DNA from: Riemerella anatipestifer ATCC 11845 = DSM 15868
GTDB taxonomy: Bacteria > Bacteroidota > Bacteroidia > Flavobacteriales > Weeksellaceae
DNA length: 64,000 bases
NCBI RefSeq assembly: GCF_000252855.1
Contig: NC_017045.1
Coordinates: 1,736,001-1,800,000, forward strand
Direction of reading: 5' to 3'
This document shows positions 52,032 to 60,764 of the stretch, piece after piece. The number at the start of each line of letters is the position of its first letter. Position 1 is the first letter of the stretch. The translations under genes were made by a program, and so were the position numbers. A model generated the notes under the pieces. The model ran no database searches, had not been told where the DNA came from, and saw only the letters and a list, made by a program, of their open reading frames with translations.

Positions 52032-54311
52032 TTATTTTACACTTGCTGTTTTAACTTCAGTAGTCTTAATGTCTGTACCTAGTCTTTGTAGGTAAGCAAT
52101 AAGTGCCACAATTTCTCTCTTTTCAAGAGGAACAAAATCTGCTCTTTCTTCTTGTTGCTTTTTAGCAAACGCTCTCTTAACATCATCAGCTTCAGAATAA
52201 ATTCTTGTTGCAATTTCTTTTGCTTGATTTTCCATCCAAATATCCACAGTATCTATCTGGCTTTTGGTATAAGGGACATTAAACATATTTTTCATGAGTT
52301 CTAGCTTATTTTTACTCTGAGAACAATCTAATGTATTAGCAATTAACCAAGGGTAACGAGGCATTATAGAACCTGGAGAAGTACTTCTAGGATTAAGCAT
52401 ATGTTTAAAATGCCAAGAATCTGGGTTTTTACCACCTTGTCTGTGTAAGTCTGGACCAGTTCTCTTAGAACCCCAAAGGAAAGGTCTGTCATAAACGAAT
52501 TCCCCAGCTTTAGAGTATTGACCATTTTTACCGTTAAATCTAACTACCTCGTCACGGAAAGGTCTAATCATTTGTGAGTGACAAGCGTTACAACCTTCAC
52601 GGATGTATAAGTCTCTACCTTCTAACTCTAGAGGAGTATAAGGCTTAACGGAAGATATTGTAGGTACATTATCTTTAACTGTAAGCGTAGGTATAATCTC
52701 AACCATACCACCAACGGCTAGTGCAAAGAACGCTAATACTGTTAAATAAAGTGGCATTCTTTCAATCCAAAGGTGTACAGTTTCTCCTTCTTTTCTTGCA
52801 TCACCAATTCTCGCAAGTGCAGGTGCTTCCGCAGGAACTTCTTTCTGGAATGAACCTTTTCTTACAGTAGCTACAACATTCACTGCCATAAGAATAGCTC
52901 CTAATAGGTAAAGGATACCTCCAAAGAATCTCATCCAATAGTAAGGGATAATTGCAGTTACAGTATCTAACCAGTTTTTGTAAAGTAGAGTTCCGTCTGG
53001 GTTAAATTGTTTCCACATTAAACCTTGAGTAAATCCAGAGATGTACATAGGTACAGCATATAGAATGATACCTAAAGTACCTAACCAGAAATGCCAGTTA
53101 GCTAATTTTACAGACCATAGTTTAGTTCTCCACATAATAGGAACTAGGTAGTAAATCATACCAAACGCCATGAATCCGTTCCAGCCTAAAGCACCGATGT
53201 GAACGTGACCAATTACCCAGTCAGTAAAGTGTCCAATTTTATTTAATGTTTTAGTTGCCAATAGTGGTCCTTCAAATGTAGCCATACCGTAGCAAGTAAC
53301 TGCTACCACGAAGAATTTAAGTATAGGATTTTCTCTTACTTTATCCCAAGCGCCTCTTAATGTTAATAAACCATTAAGCATACCTCCCCAAGATGGTGCG
53401 ATAAGGGCAACAGAGAACCCTGTTCCTAACGCTTGAGCCCAAGCTGGTAGAGAAGTGTATTGTAAGTGGTGAGGTCCAGCCCAAATATAAACGAAAATTA
53501 AAGACCAGAAGTGGATAATAGAAAGTTTATAAGAGAATACTGGTCTTTCTGCCGCTTTTGGTAAGAAGTAATACATTAGACCAAGTACAGGTGTTGTAAG
53601 GAAGAATGCTACGGCGTTGTGTCCGTACCACCATTGTACTAGAGCGTCTTTTACTCCTGAATATGCAGAATAAGACTTCCAACCAGTGAAAGAAAGAGGT
53701 ACCTCCAAGTTATTAAATACATGTAGCATTGTAATACCTACCCAAGTACCAATGTAGAACCAAATAGCTACATAAAGGTGTCTTACTCTTCTTTTAGCTA
53801 TTGTACCAAACATGTTAATACCAAAAATAATCCATACCACTGCGATAAGGATATCAATTGGCCATTCGTGTTCAGCGTACTCTTTAGATGTGTTGATACC
53901 CATGAAGAAAGTAATCACCACCGCTACGATAGTAATTTGCCATCCCCAAAAGTTAATCCAAGAAAGTGTATCACTGTACATTCTTGCTTTCAACAACCTC
54001 TGTAATGAGTAATAAACCCCCGCGAAAATAGCGTTTCCAACAAAGGCAAAAATTACTGCACTAGTGTGCAACATTCTGATTCTCCCAAAACCAAAAGCTC
54101 CTTGGGTGTTGATGAGACCTTGTAAATCACCGCTTCTTAAGCTGGCAATTGTAGTGTCATCAGTACCAAATAAAAACTCTGGTAGTTCTGGATAGAAAAG
54201 CATCGCAGCCGCCGTAAGTCCAAGAATGAAACCAGCTATCCCGAAGACGATGGTTGCATAAAGGAACGCACGCACAATGCTGTTGTCATAACTAAACTTT
54301 TGTGTTTCCAT
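52032..54311 (-). CDS. ccoNO: Fused cbb3 oxidase subunits I and II (CcoN-CcoO)
   Basis: A 759-residue terminal oxidase core reducing O2 to water at high affinity and pumping protons. Residues 1-480 are CcoN: 12 or more helices, with haem and copper ligands in HTSAVIFAFVGNAIFAG, WWYGHNAVAFFLTTPVLG and WAGPHHLQYTSLP, and GHVHIGALGWNGFMAFG. From about 520 comes a membrane anchor and CcoO with one haem c site, Cys574-N-A-Cys577-His578 (EGCNACHSQMIRPF), and PRSTSPGSIMPRYPWL with the axial Met. The fusion is typical of Bacteroidetes. It lies six bases after ccoS. Confidence 0.96.
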   Translation of the reverse strand: METQKFSYDNSIVRAFLYATIVFGIAGFILGLTAAAMLFYPELPEFLFGTDDTTIASLRSGDLQGLINTQGAFGFGRIRMLHTSAVIFAFVGNAIFAGVYYSLQRLLKARMYSDTLSWINFWGWQITIVAVVITFFMGINTSKEYAEHEWPIDILIAVVWIIFGINMFGTIAKRRVRHLYVAIWFYIGTWVGITMLHVFNNLEVPLSFTGWKSYSAYSGVKDALVQWWYGHNAVAFFLTTPVLGLMYYFLPKAAERPVFSYKLSIIHFWSLIFVYIWAGPHHLQYTSLPAWAQALGTGFSVALIAPSWGGMLNGLLTLRGAWDKVRENPILKFFVVAVTCYGMATFEGPLLATKTLNKIGHFTDWVIGHVHIGALGWNGFMAFGMIYYLVPIMWRTKLWSVKLANWHFWLGTLGIILYAVPMYISGFTQGLMWKQFNPDGTLLYKNWLDTVTAIIPYYWMRFFGGILYLLGAILMAVNVVATVRKGSFQKEVPAEAPALARIGDARKEGETVHLWIERMPLYLTVLAFFALAVGGMVEIIPTLTVKDNVPTISSVKPYTPLELEGRDLYIREGCNACHSQMIRPFRDEVVRFNGKNGQYSKAGEFVYDRPFLWGSKRTGPDLHRQGGKNPDSWHFKHMLNPRSTSPGSIMPRYPWLIANTLDCSQSKNKLELMKNMFNVPYTKSQIDTVDIWMENQAKEIATRIYSEADDVKRAFAKKQQEERADFVPLEKREIVALIAYLQRLGTDIKTTEVKTASVK

Positions 54312-54316
54312 ATTAA

Positions 54317-54499
54317 CTAATCACTTTTATTGTTTTTCTCTTTATTTTCTTTGTTTTTAGTTTCGTCATCAAGGAGAATCCTTACCGCAGGAGATTCATC
54401 GTCTTCAAACTGTCCTTTTTTTGCTCCGATAATGAATACTATCAAAAAAACGACAGCTAAAGATACACTGCATATGACCATTAAATATAATATCTCCAT
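54317..54499 (-). CDS. ccoS: cbb3 oxidase maturation protein CcoS
   Basis: A 60-residue single-helix protein: MEILYLMVICSVSLAVVFLI, then GAKKGQFEDDESPAVRILLD, where GQFDD-x-ESPA-R-L is the family mark. CcoS is needed for haem and copper insertion into CcoN. It is the first gene of the ccoS-NO-Q-P-G-H-safE operon. Confidence 0.92.
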   Translation of the reverse strand: MEILYLMVICSVSLAVVFLIVFIIGAKKGQFEDDESPAVRILLDDETKNKENKEKNNKSD

Positions 54500-54507
54500 A
54501 CAGTTCG

Positions 54508-54515
54508 CAAATATA
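54508..54515 (-). promoter_or_regulatory. -7 element of the ccoS-NOQP operon
   Basis: Minus strand TATATTTG; only eight bases separate it from the ccoS ATG, so the leader would be near zero. CAAA at 54531-54534 (TTTG on the minus strand) is at a short 15-base spacing. Tentative. Confidence 0.5.
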
Positions 54516-54548
54516 AAATTAAATTGCCCCCAAAATTAAGAAAATATA

Positions 54549-54562
54549 ATGACTTAAATCAG
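54549..54562. promoter_or_regulatory. FNR-type box upstream of ccoS
   Basis: ATGAC-TTAA-ATCAG resembles the FNR/CRP-family half-site layout TTGAT-N4-ATCAA, with the inner TGA/TCA kept. Its centre lies 47.5 bases from the near end of the -7 element. Confidence 0.45.
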
Positions 54563-54614
54563 TAACTGTTAAAAAAAAGTTAATTTATAACACTTCTAAA
54601 TAAGATAAAAATGT

Positions 54615-57008
54615 CTAATTTGATTTTTTCTTAAAATATCTAGTCGCTGTTAACCAAGTGGTTGCGGAGGTAAATGATACCACGCTTATAGAACTCAAAG
54701 GCATTAGTATAGCGGCTACTAGAGGAGATAAGTGTCCTGTAACGGCAAAGCCTAGACCTACCACATTATATAATATACTTATAACAAAAGTAGCTGATAC
54801 TATTTTAATAGCGTCTTTACTTAGGGCTAAATAGTCTGGCAAAAAGTTAATGAATTTGCCGTCCATAATAACATCAGAAGATGGAGTGAAGGAGTTGGTG
54901 TCATCGGATACAGCTATGCCTATGTTACTTTGTTTTAATGCACCAGCATCGTTAAGACCATCACCTAACATAGCTACTTTTTGTCCTGAATTTTGTAGGT
55001 TTTGTATGTAGTCCAACTTACCTTCTGGAGTTTGGTTGAAACTCATATTGGTTACATTTGGAATTATTTTTTTGAGCTGATTGGTTTCGGATGCATTATC
55101 TCCACTAAGGATATGGATAGGGTAGGAACTGAGCTTTTGATACATTTCAGAAAGTCCTTCTCTATACTCATTTCTAAATATGAACTTTCCTATAAATTCG
55201 TTATTTTTACTGATGAAAACAGCGGTCTCTAGATTTTTACTTTCTTGTTCAGTAAACGAAGCTGAACCAATTTTATAAATTTGACTTCTAACCTGAGCGG
55301 AGTATCCTTTACCTGCTATTTCTTGGAAATTTTCTATTGGGAAATATTCATCAGTTATTTCTATATGTTCGTATAAATTTTTGGATAGAGGGTGATTAGA
55401 GTTTTTAAGTAAAGTTTTGATATTCTTTAAATCAAATTCGCTAATAGTATTGCCTTTATATTTAATATTAGATTTAGTGTTATAGGTAATAGTGCCTGTT
55501 TTGTCAAAGACGAGTGTGTTGATTTTAGCAAGTTTTTCTATGGTAAGAGTATCCTTAACATAGAATTTTTTTCTGCCTAGTATTCTCATAATGTGTCCAA
55601 ATGTAAACGGAGCGGATAGAGCTAACGCACAAGGACAAGCCACTATAAGTATTGCAGAAACTACTTGGAACATTTTTTCTAAATCAATTCTGTACCAATA
55701 GATTCCTGCGATTAGCGTGATGCCTAATATAATGAATGTAAAATATTTACTTATCTTATTAGTAAGGTTATCTAGACCTGTTTCTTTTTGTTTAAAAGCC
55801 TCTTTGTTCCATAGTTGGGTAAGGTAGCTTTGGTCTACGGTTTTAATGACTTCTAGTTCCAAAATAGCACCTTGTTGCTTAGCTCCTGCGAAAATTTTAT
55901 CACCAGGTTGTTTAGGTATTGTGGCTGATTCTCCAGTAATAAAACTGTTGTCAATATTGCCTTCACCACTAATAAGAATAGCGTCTACGGGAATAATTTC
56001 TTGATTTCGCACTAAAATTCTATCGCCTACTTTAATTTCAGATAAAAGAATATTTTTTTGTTTACCCTCAAAATCCACTTTAGTTACGGCGATAGGATAG
56101 AAAGATTTATAATCCCTATCGTAGGATAGTGCGGTGTAGGTTCGCTTTTGGAAAAATTTTCCCATCAACATAAAAAATAGCAATCCACACAAGGTGTCAA
56201 AATAACCAGGTCCATAATCTGTGGCTATCTCGTAGATACTTCTTCCAAATAGAACGAGTATTCCTAAAACGATAGGTATATCTATATTTACAATGTTATT
56301 CTTAAGTCCATACCAAGCAGATTTGTAGTAGTCTGAAGCAGAATAAGAAACAACAGGAATGGAAAGTAATAGGGTTAGAAACCTAAAGAAAGGAGCAAAT
56401 TGGTTAATCCAATAATCGTTTTCTTTTGTAATCCAAGAAAGATATTCAGGGAGGGCAAACATCATTGCATTTCCGAATGCAAATCCTGCTATGGCAAGTT
56501 TGATGATTAAATCTCGGTCTGTTTTCTCTACCTTTTTCTCACTAGTTTCTAGATTGATAACAGGTTTGTAGCCAAGATTGGTTAAAAACTTAGCAAGTTC
56601 ACTTAGTTTTAGCTCATTATGATTAAACGAAATTTGTAATGTTTTCTTTGTGAAATTAGCTTGAGAATAGCGTATTTGTGGATTGATATCTTTGAGGCTT
56701 TCAAGTAACCATATACAAGAGGAGCAGTGTATTACAGGTATTTTAAAAGTTACTAAGGTAGAATTGCCTTCCGAAAAGTCCACAATTTTGTTAAATACCT
56801 CAGGGGTGTCTAAGTAGTCAAACTGTGAAGAGCCGTCTGTATTTGGTCGGATTCCAGCGTTTTTATTTAGTTCGTAAAAGTCACTTAATTGATTGAGATT
56901 TAGTATTTCGTAAACTGATTTGCAACCGTTGCAGCAGAACGTTTTTTCGTCAAAAGAAATTCTTTCTTTATCTATCTCTAGTCCACAGTGAAAACATTTT
57001 TCTGACAT
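54615..57008 (-). CDS. ccoI: CcoI-type copper-exporting P1B ATPase
   Basis: A 797-residue heavy-metal ATPase that supplies copper for the cbb3 oxidase. N-terminal cytoplasmic part with a zinc-finger-like CFHCGLEI...CCNGCKSVYEIL and a metal-binding domain with CSSCIWLLESL (about 90-100). The membrane metal site is CPCALAL; phosphorylation site DKTGTITYN; TGES (VTGESATIPK); hinge GDGLNDAGALKQS. The length and the extra N-terminal cysteine-rich motif match the CcoI/FixI group. It is divergent from the Crp/Fnr gene and 115 bases upstream of ccoS. Confidence 0.94.
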   Translation of the reverse strand: MSEKCFHCGLEIDKERISFDEKTFCCNGCKSVYEILNLNQLSDFYELNKNAGIRPNTDGSSQFDYLDTPEVFNKIVDFSEGNSTLVTFKIPVIHCSSCIWLLESLKDINPQIRYSQANFTKKTLQISFNHNELKLSELAKFLTNLGYKPVINLETSEKKVEKTDRDLIIKLAIAGFAFGNAMMFALPEYLSWITKENDYWINQFAPFFRFLTLLLSIPVVSYSASDYYKSAWYGLKNNIVNIDIPIVLGILVLFGRSIYEIATDYGPGYFDTLCGLLFFMLMGKFFQKRTYTALSYDRDYKSFYPIAVTKVDFEGKQKNILLSEIKVGDRILVRNQEIIPVDAILISGEGNIDNSFITGESATIPKQPGDKIFAGAKQQGAILELEVIKTVDQSYLTQLWNKEAFKQKETGLDNLTNKISKYFTFIILGITLIAGIYWYRIDLEKMFQVVSAILIVACPCALALSAPFTFGHIMRILGRKKFYVKDTLTIEKLAKINTLVFDKTGTITYNTKSNIKYKGNTISEFDLKNIKTLLKNSNHPLSKNLYEHIEITDEYFPIENFQEIAGKGYSAQVRSQIYKIGSASFTEQESKNLETAVFISKNNEFIGKFIFRNEYREGLSEMYQKLSSYPIHILSGDNASETNQLKKIIPNVTNMSFNQTPEGKLDYIQNLQNSGQKVAMLGDGLNDAGALKQSNIGIAVSDDTNSFTPSSDVIMDGKFINFLPDYLALSKDAIKIVSATFVISILYNVVGLGFAVTGHLSPLVAAILMPLSSISVVSFTSATTWLTATRYFKKKSN

Positions 57009-57028
57009 TACCTCAAAAGTTTAACACG

Positions 57029-57036
57029 CAAAAATA
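57029..57036 (-). promoter_or_regulatory. -7 element of ccoI
   Basis: Minus strand TATTTTTG, 20 bases before the ccoI ATG. No TTG/TTTG lies at the right distance for a -33 element, which fits dependence on an activator. Confidence 0.6.
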
Positions 57037-57071
57037 TAATAAAAAACTTGGTTACACATATTAAAAAATAG

Positions 57072-57079
57072 TATTTTTG
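57072..57079 (+). promoter_or_regulatory. -7 element of the Crp/Fnr gene
   Basis: TATTTTTG, 18 bases before the ATG at 57098. Confidence 0.65.
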
Positions 57080-57093
57080 CTGATAAATATCAG
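57080..57093. promoter_or_regulatory. FNR-type box in the ccoI-crp/fnr intergenic region
   Basis: CTGAT-AAAT-ATCAG is a perfect inverted repeat around AAAT and equals the FNR consensus TTGAT-N4-ATCAA except for the outermost base of each arm. It sits immediately downstream of the regulator gene's own -7 element and about 57 bases upstream of the near end of the ccoI -7 element, fitting repression of one gene and activation of the other. Confidence 0.65.
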
Positions 57094-57097
57094 TTAA

Positions 57098-57811
57098 ATG
57101 TCGTTTGAAAAACAGTTAGAAATTGAAAAGAAGTTTCAAGAAGTCTTTAGTGAAGCATTCTTTCGGAAAAACCTTAAACCTGAAGATTTTGAGAAATATA
57201 CATCAAGTAAGGAGGTTTTAAAGTATGATAAGGGAGATGTACTTTTTGATGATGGAGAGCTACCCAAAGGAGTTTATTTTGTAGAGAAAGGTACGGCTAA
57301 GCTTTCGAAATCTGGGGTTTATGGTAAAGATTATATTCTAAGAATAGTAAAGGAGGGAGATATATTAGGTTATCGTTCATTACTCTGCGATGAAAACTTT
57401 CAAGCTAGGGCCGAAGCGATGACGGAGCTAGAAACTACTTTTGTGCCGTCTGATATTTTTATGCAACTATTAGAGGCAGATTCTAGATTGTCTTTTGCGA
57501 TGATGCAAAAAATTGCCTTTGAATTAGGAGAATCATCTAATACCATTACTTTTTTAGCACAAAAAACAGTTAGAGAAAGATTAGCTGAAATTTTACTTTT
57601 ACTAGAACTTAAGTTAGGAACAGACCCTGAAGGTTTCATTAAAATATGCCTTACTAGGGAAGAGGTGGCTAATCTTATAGGTACAGCAACAGAGAGTGCC
57701 ATTAGACTTATTTCTGAGTTTAAAAATGATGGTCTTATCGAAGTCGAAGGTAGGAGTATCAAGATAAAAGATCATGATAAGTTGAAGAAAGTAGGACATG
57801 TGGTTCTCTAA
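57098..57811 (+). CDS. Crp/Fnr-family transcriptional regulator
   Basis: A 237-residue protein: cyclic-nucleotide-binding-like beta barrel (about 20-130, DKGDVLFDDGELPKGVYFVEKGTAKL), long dimer helix (about 130-165), and a winged helix with recognition segment LTREEVANLIGTATESAIRLISEF (about 185-208). The N-terminal cysteines that hold the 4Fe-4S cluster of FNR are missing; Cys occur only near residues 107 and 182. So it does not sense oxygen by that cluster. Divergent from the cbb3 cluster, with an FNR-type box between them, it is the likely local regulator. Confidence 0.9.
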   Translation: MSFEKQLEIEKKFQEVFSEAFFRKNLKPEDFEKYTSSKEVLKYDKGDVLFDDGELPKGVYFVEKGTAKLSKSGVYGKDYILRIVKEGDILGYRSLLCDENFQARAEAMTELETTFVPSDIFMQLLEADSRLSFAMMQKIAFELGESSNTITFLAQKTVRERLAEILLLLELKLGTDPEGFIKICLTREEVANLIGTATESAIRLISEFKNDGLIEVEGRSIKIKDHDKLKKVGHVVL

Positions 57812-57831
57812 ATTTTTAATGAAGTAAAAAT

Positions 57832-58647
57832 ATGTCTGTACATTCAGAAATAAAAAAGGTAACTACTGAGGTCTTGCGAAAAATGAAATTTAGCAAGGAG
57901 AAAATTACAATGCTTACGGCATATGATTTCACTACTGCAAAAATGGTAGATGCTGGAGGGGTAGATGCTATTCTAGTCGGGGACTCAGCAGCCAATGTAA
58001 TGGCAGGTTATGAAACTACATTGCCAATTACTCTAGACCATATGATATACCATGCACAATCTGTGGTTCGTGGGGTAGAGAGAGCTTTGGTGGTAGTGGA
58101 TTTGCCATTTGGAACTTATCAAAGTCACTCTCAAAAAGCTTTAGAGTCAGCAGTGAGAATCATGAAAGAGTCAGAGGCTCATGCTGTAAAATTAGAAGGA
58201 GGAGCAGAAGTTTCAGAAGCGATAAAAAATATCATCAATGCAGGTATTCCTGTAATGGGACATTTGGGGCTTACGCCACAATCAATCAATCAATTTGGAA
58301 CTTATAAGGTAAGAGCAAAAGAAGAAGCTGAAGCTGAAAAACTAATTAAAGACGCTCAGTTGTTAGAAGAATTGGGGTGTTTTGCTGTTGTTTTAGAAAA
58401 AATACCGTCCGAGTTAGCTAAAAAAGTAACCGAAAGCATTTCTATTCCTACCATTGGGATTGGTGCAGGTGTTAATTGCGATGGACAAGTTTTAGTTTAT
58501 CAAGATATGGTGGGTATGAATCAAGGTTTTTCTCCTAAGTTTCTAAGACGCTATTTGGACCTTTATTCAGAAATTACAGGAGCGGTGTCTCAATACGTTA
58601 AAGATGTAAAAACATTAGACTTTCCTAATGAGTCGGAGAGTTATTAA
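57832..58647 (+). CDS. panB: 3-methyl-2-oxobutanoate hydroxymethyltransferase
   Basis: Adds a hydroxymethyl group from methylene-tetrahydrofolate to alpha-ketoisovalerate, first step of pantothenate synthesis. Family blocks: [70 protein letters not shown] and [19 protein letters not shown]. Metal ligands are Asp in VGDS and in DLPFGTY. Length 271 is standard. It is 20 bases after the Crp/Fnr gene but has no evident functional link. Confidence 0.96.
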   Translation: MSVHSEIKKVTTEVLRKMKFSKEKITMLTAYDFTTAKMVDAGGVDAILVGDSAANVMAGYETTLPITLDHMIYHAQSVVRGVERALVVVDLPFGTYQSHSQKALESAVRIMKESEAHAVKLEGGAEVSEAIKNIINAGIPVMGHLGLTPQSINQFGTYKVRAKEEAEAEKLIKDAQLLEELGCFAVVLEKIPSELAKKVTESISIPTIGIGAGVNCDGQVLVYQDMVGMNQGFSPKFLRRYLDLYSEITGAVSQYVKDVKTLDFPNESESY

Positions 58648-58656
58648 AATTTAATT

Positions 58657-58968
58657 ATGGATAAAAGAACTTTACAGAGCATTGTTTCTGTTGCAGCGAT
58701 ATTGTGTATTGTAGTGGGTTGGGTTAATCCATTTTCTCCAGAGATTAACTATATTATTTCTAGACAAGTATTTTATATCCTTGTCGGAGGAAGTTTTATT
58801 CTTATGGGAGGAATGTTACCTAATAAAAAATACTCCTATTTAATGTATCTAGCAGCAGGGCTTTGTATTGTGGGGGCTTTTTTACCTATGGGCTCTTCTT
58901 TTGAGGTCATTAAAACTGTGGGTTTACTTCTTGGGGTGGTTATTTCTTTTGTTGGTCGTAGAGGTTAA
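58657..58968 (+). CDS. Small membrane protein of unknown function
   Basis: A 103-residue protein with three hydrophobic segments (about 7-24, 33-50 and 60-78; a fourth near 83-100). It starts MDKRTLQSIVSVAAILCIVV. I do not recognise the family. It is placed tightly between panB (9 bases) and the pseudouridine synthase gene (9 bases), so it belongs to that transcript. Confidence 0.7.
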   Translation: MDKRTLQSIVSVAAILCIVVGWVNPFSPEINYIISRQVFYILVGGSFILMGGMLPNKKYSYLMYLAAGLCIVGAFLPMGSSFEVIKTVGLLLGVVISFVGRRG

Positions 58969-58977
58969 TGATTATTT

Positions 58978-59667
58978 ATGATTCAAGAACAGATTCTTTA
59001 TGAGGATAATCATCTGCTAGTTATCAATAAGAAGGCGGGACAATTAGTTCAAGGGGACAAAACAGGTGATGTCTCACTACTGGAACTGATAAAGGATTTT
59101 ATAAAATCACGAGATAATAAGCCGGGTAATGTTTTTTTAGGGTTGGTGCATAGGATAGACCGCCCAACATCTGGGTTGGTAATTTATGCTAAAACATCTA
59201 AGGCTCTTACGAGGTTAACCCAAATGATTAAAAATAGAGAAATTAAAAAAACTTATTGGGCGATAGTTCCTAAAGAAATGATTTCTCCTTCTCAAAAGCT
59301 GGTTCATTATCTCAAAAAGAATGAAAAAAATAATAAAGCGATAATCTTTACTAAACCTACGGAAGGTGCTAAGCAAGCTATTTTATCCTATAATTTAATA
59401 TTGAGTTTAGATAATTATTTGCTTTTAGAGGTAGATTTAGAAACAGGTCGTCATCACCAAATTAGGGCTCAGTTGTCTAAGATTGGGATTCCTATAAAAG
59501 GGGATTTAAAATATGGAGCCTCTCGTTCTAATTCAGATGGAGGAATTTCTCTTCACGCAAGAAGGTTAGATTTTATTCACCCTGTATCCAAAGAAAAAAT
59601 AACCATTGTGGCTCCTGTACCATCTCACGATTCTGTTTGGCGAGCGTGTGAGGACGGAGTTATATAA
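58978..59667 (+). CDS. RluA-family rRNA/tRNA pseudouridine synthase
   Basis: A 229-residue single-domain enzyme that isomerises uridine in rRNA or tRNA. The catalytic block is LVHRIDRPTSGLVIYAKTSK (about residues 58-77) with the nucleophile aspartate in HRIDR; ETGRHHQIRAQLSKIG is the second block. No N-terminal S4 domain is present, as in RluA/RluE and TruC groups. The first residues IQEQILYEDNHLLVINKKAG fit. Exact target site unknown. Confidence 0.9.
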   Translation: MIQEQILYEDNHLLVINKKAGQLVQGDKTGDVSLLELIKDFIKSRDNKPGNVFLGLVHRIDRPTSGLVIYAKTSKALTRLTQMIKNREIKKTYWAIVPKEMISPSQKLVHYLKKNEKNNKAIIFTKPTEGAKQAILSYNLILSLDNYLLLEVDLETGRHHQIRAQLSKIGIPIKGDLKYGASRSNSDGGISLHARRLDFIHPVSKEKITIVAPVPSHDSVWRACEDGVI

Positions 59668-59671
59668 TAAT

Positions 59672-60757
59672 TTATCTTCTAAAATTTGCCATATCTAGCT
59701 TCAGTGAGAAAAAGTTAGAGTAGAAATTACTTCCTCCAATGCCAGAATTGGTGATGGCATAATCTAACGTTAAACCTTTATAGCGAATACCTAGACCTGC
59801 ACTTGGTTGAAATGATAATTGTCTTTTTTGACTTTCAAGGTCTGTAATATTTTGAAATCGGTTAACACCTAATCTTACAAAAATCATTTTTTGAAAAGAA
59901 AGTTCGCTTCCTAGATAAGGTGTGATACTTGCGAAATCTGTGGAAATAAGTGCTGCAGTTTTTGTAAAATCAACATTAAGACCTGCCTCTGGGAGAAAGT
60001 CAAAATCACGATTGAGTTCAAAGTTTTTGCTAACTCCTAAGTTTAATTTCGGCATAGATAGTTCCATTTTGTTCTTAGGAGCAGGGTTGAATTCTTCTCC
60101 GTTAACTACGGTAGAAAGTTCTTTTTCGTTTATAGACCAAAAATTAACGGTAGTAGTAGCATCTCTAAGCATCGCACCGTAATTCCACCCTTTATCCGAA
60201 TGATAGATGGCTCCTATGTCAAACCCAAATCCAAATCCGTTAGCAAATTTTCCCACATTTCTATAAACTAGTTTGGCATTAACACCGACATCTAATTTAT
60301 GGGTTGGGCGAAAAGCATAGGAGAGTAAGGCTGCATAATCGGCTTGAGAGAATTTTGTAATTCTATCATAATCTATATTGCCTTCGCCGTCTATCATTTG
60401 AGTCGTGTTGAGGATATTGTCTACACCCAACCTTACTAAAGAGAATGCAAAAACGCCTTTGTTGTAATCCAAAGGCTTTGCGAATGCCATATAATCATAT
60501 TTAGCAATGCTTTCAAAATATTCTGCGTGCATAGCAGAGGCTTGCCAATCGTTTTCAATTTTTGCTAGCCCAGCGGGATTCCACATTGGAGAATAAACAT
60601 CATCTTGGTTCGAAATAACAGCACCTCCCATGGCAGGACCTCTAGCACCAGCACCAATGTTCAGAAACTCATTAGAATACTTTCTAACGATTTGGGCGAT
60701 ATTTAGATTGAAAATCAATAGCAGTACAATACTGATGATTTTAAATAAAGTCTTCAT
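59672..60757 (-). CDS. PorV/PorQ-family outer-membrane protein (PorV2-like)
   Basis: A 361-residue FadL-like outer-membrane barrel: signal peptide 1-21, then NIGAGARGPAMGGAVISNQD and DVYSPMWNPAGLAKIENDWQ, the family signature of PorV/PorQ, which work with the type IX secretion system in releasing cargo to the surface. The last strands (GIRYKGLTLDYAITNSGIGG) and terminal aromatic NFRR end fit. PorV proper shuttles substrates to the attachment complex; this is likely the PorV2 paralogue. Convergent with the pseudouridine synthase gene, four bases apart. Confidence 0.83.
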   Translation of the reverse strand: MKTLFKIISIVLLLIFNLNIAQIVRKYSNEFLNIGAGARGPAMGGAVISNQDDVYSPMWNPAGLAKIENDWQASAMHAEYFESIAKYDYMAFAKPLDYNKGVFAFSLVRLGVDNILNTTQMIDGEGNIDYDRITKFSQADYAALLSYAFRPTHKLDVGVNAKLVYRNVGKFANGFGFGFDIGAIYHSDKGWNYGAMLRDATTTVNFWSINEKELSTVVNGEEFNPAPKNKMELSMPKLNLGVSKNFELNRDFDFLPEAGLNVDFTKTAALISTDFASITPYLGSELSFQKMIFVRLGVNRFQNITDLESQKRQLSFQPSAGLGIRYKGLTLDYAITNSGIGGSNFYSNFFSLKLDMANFRR

Positions 60758-60764
60758 ATATAGT

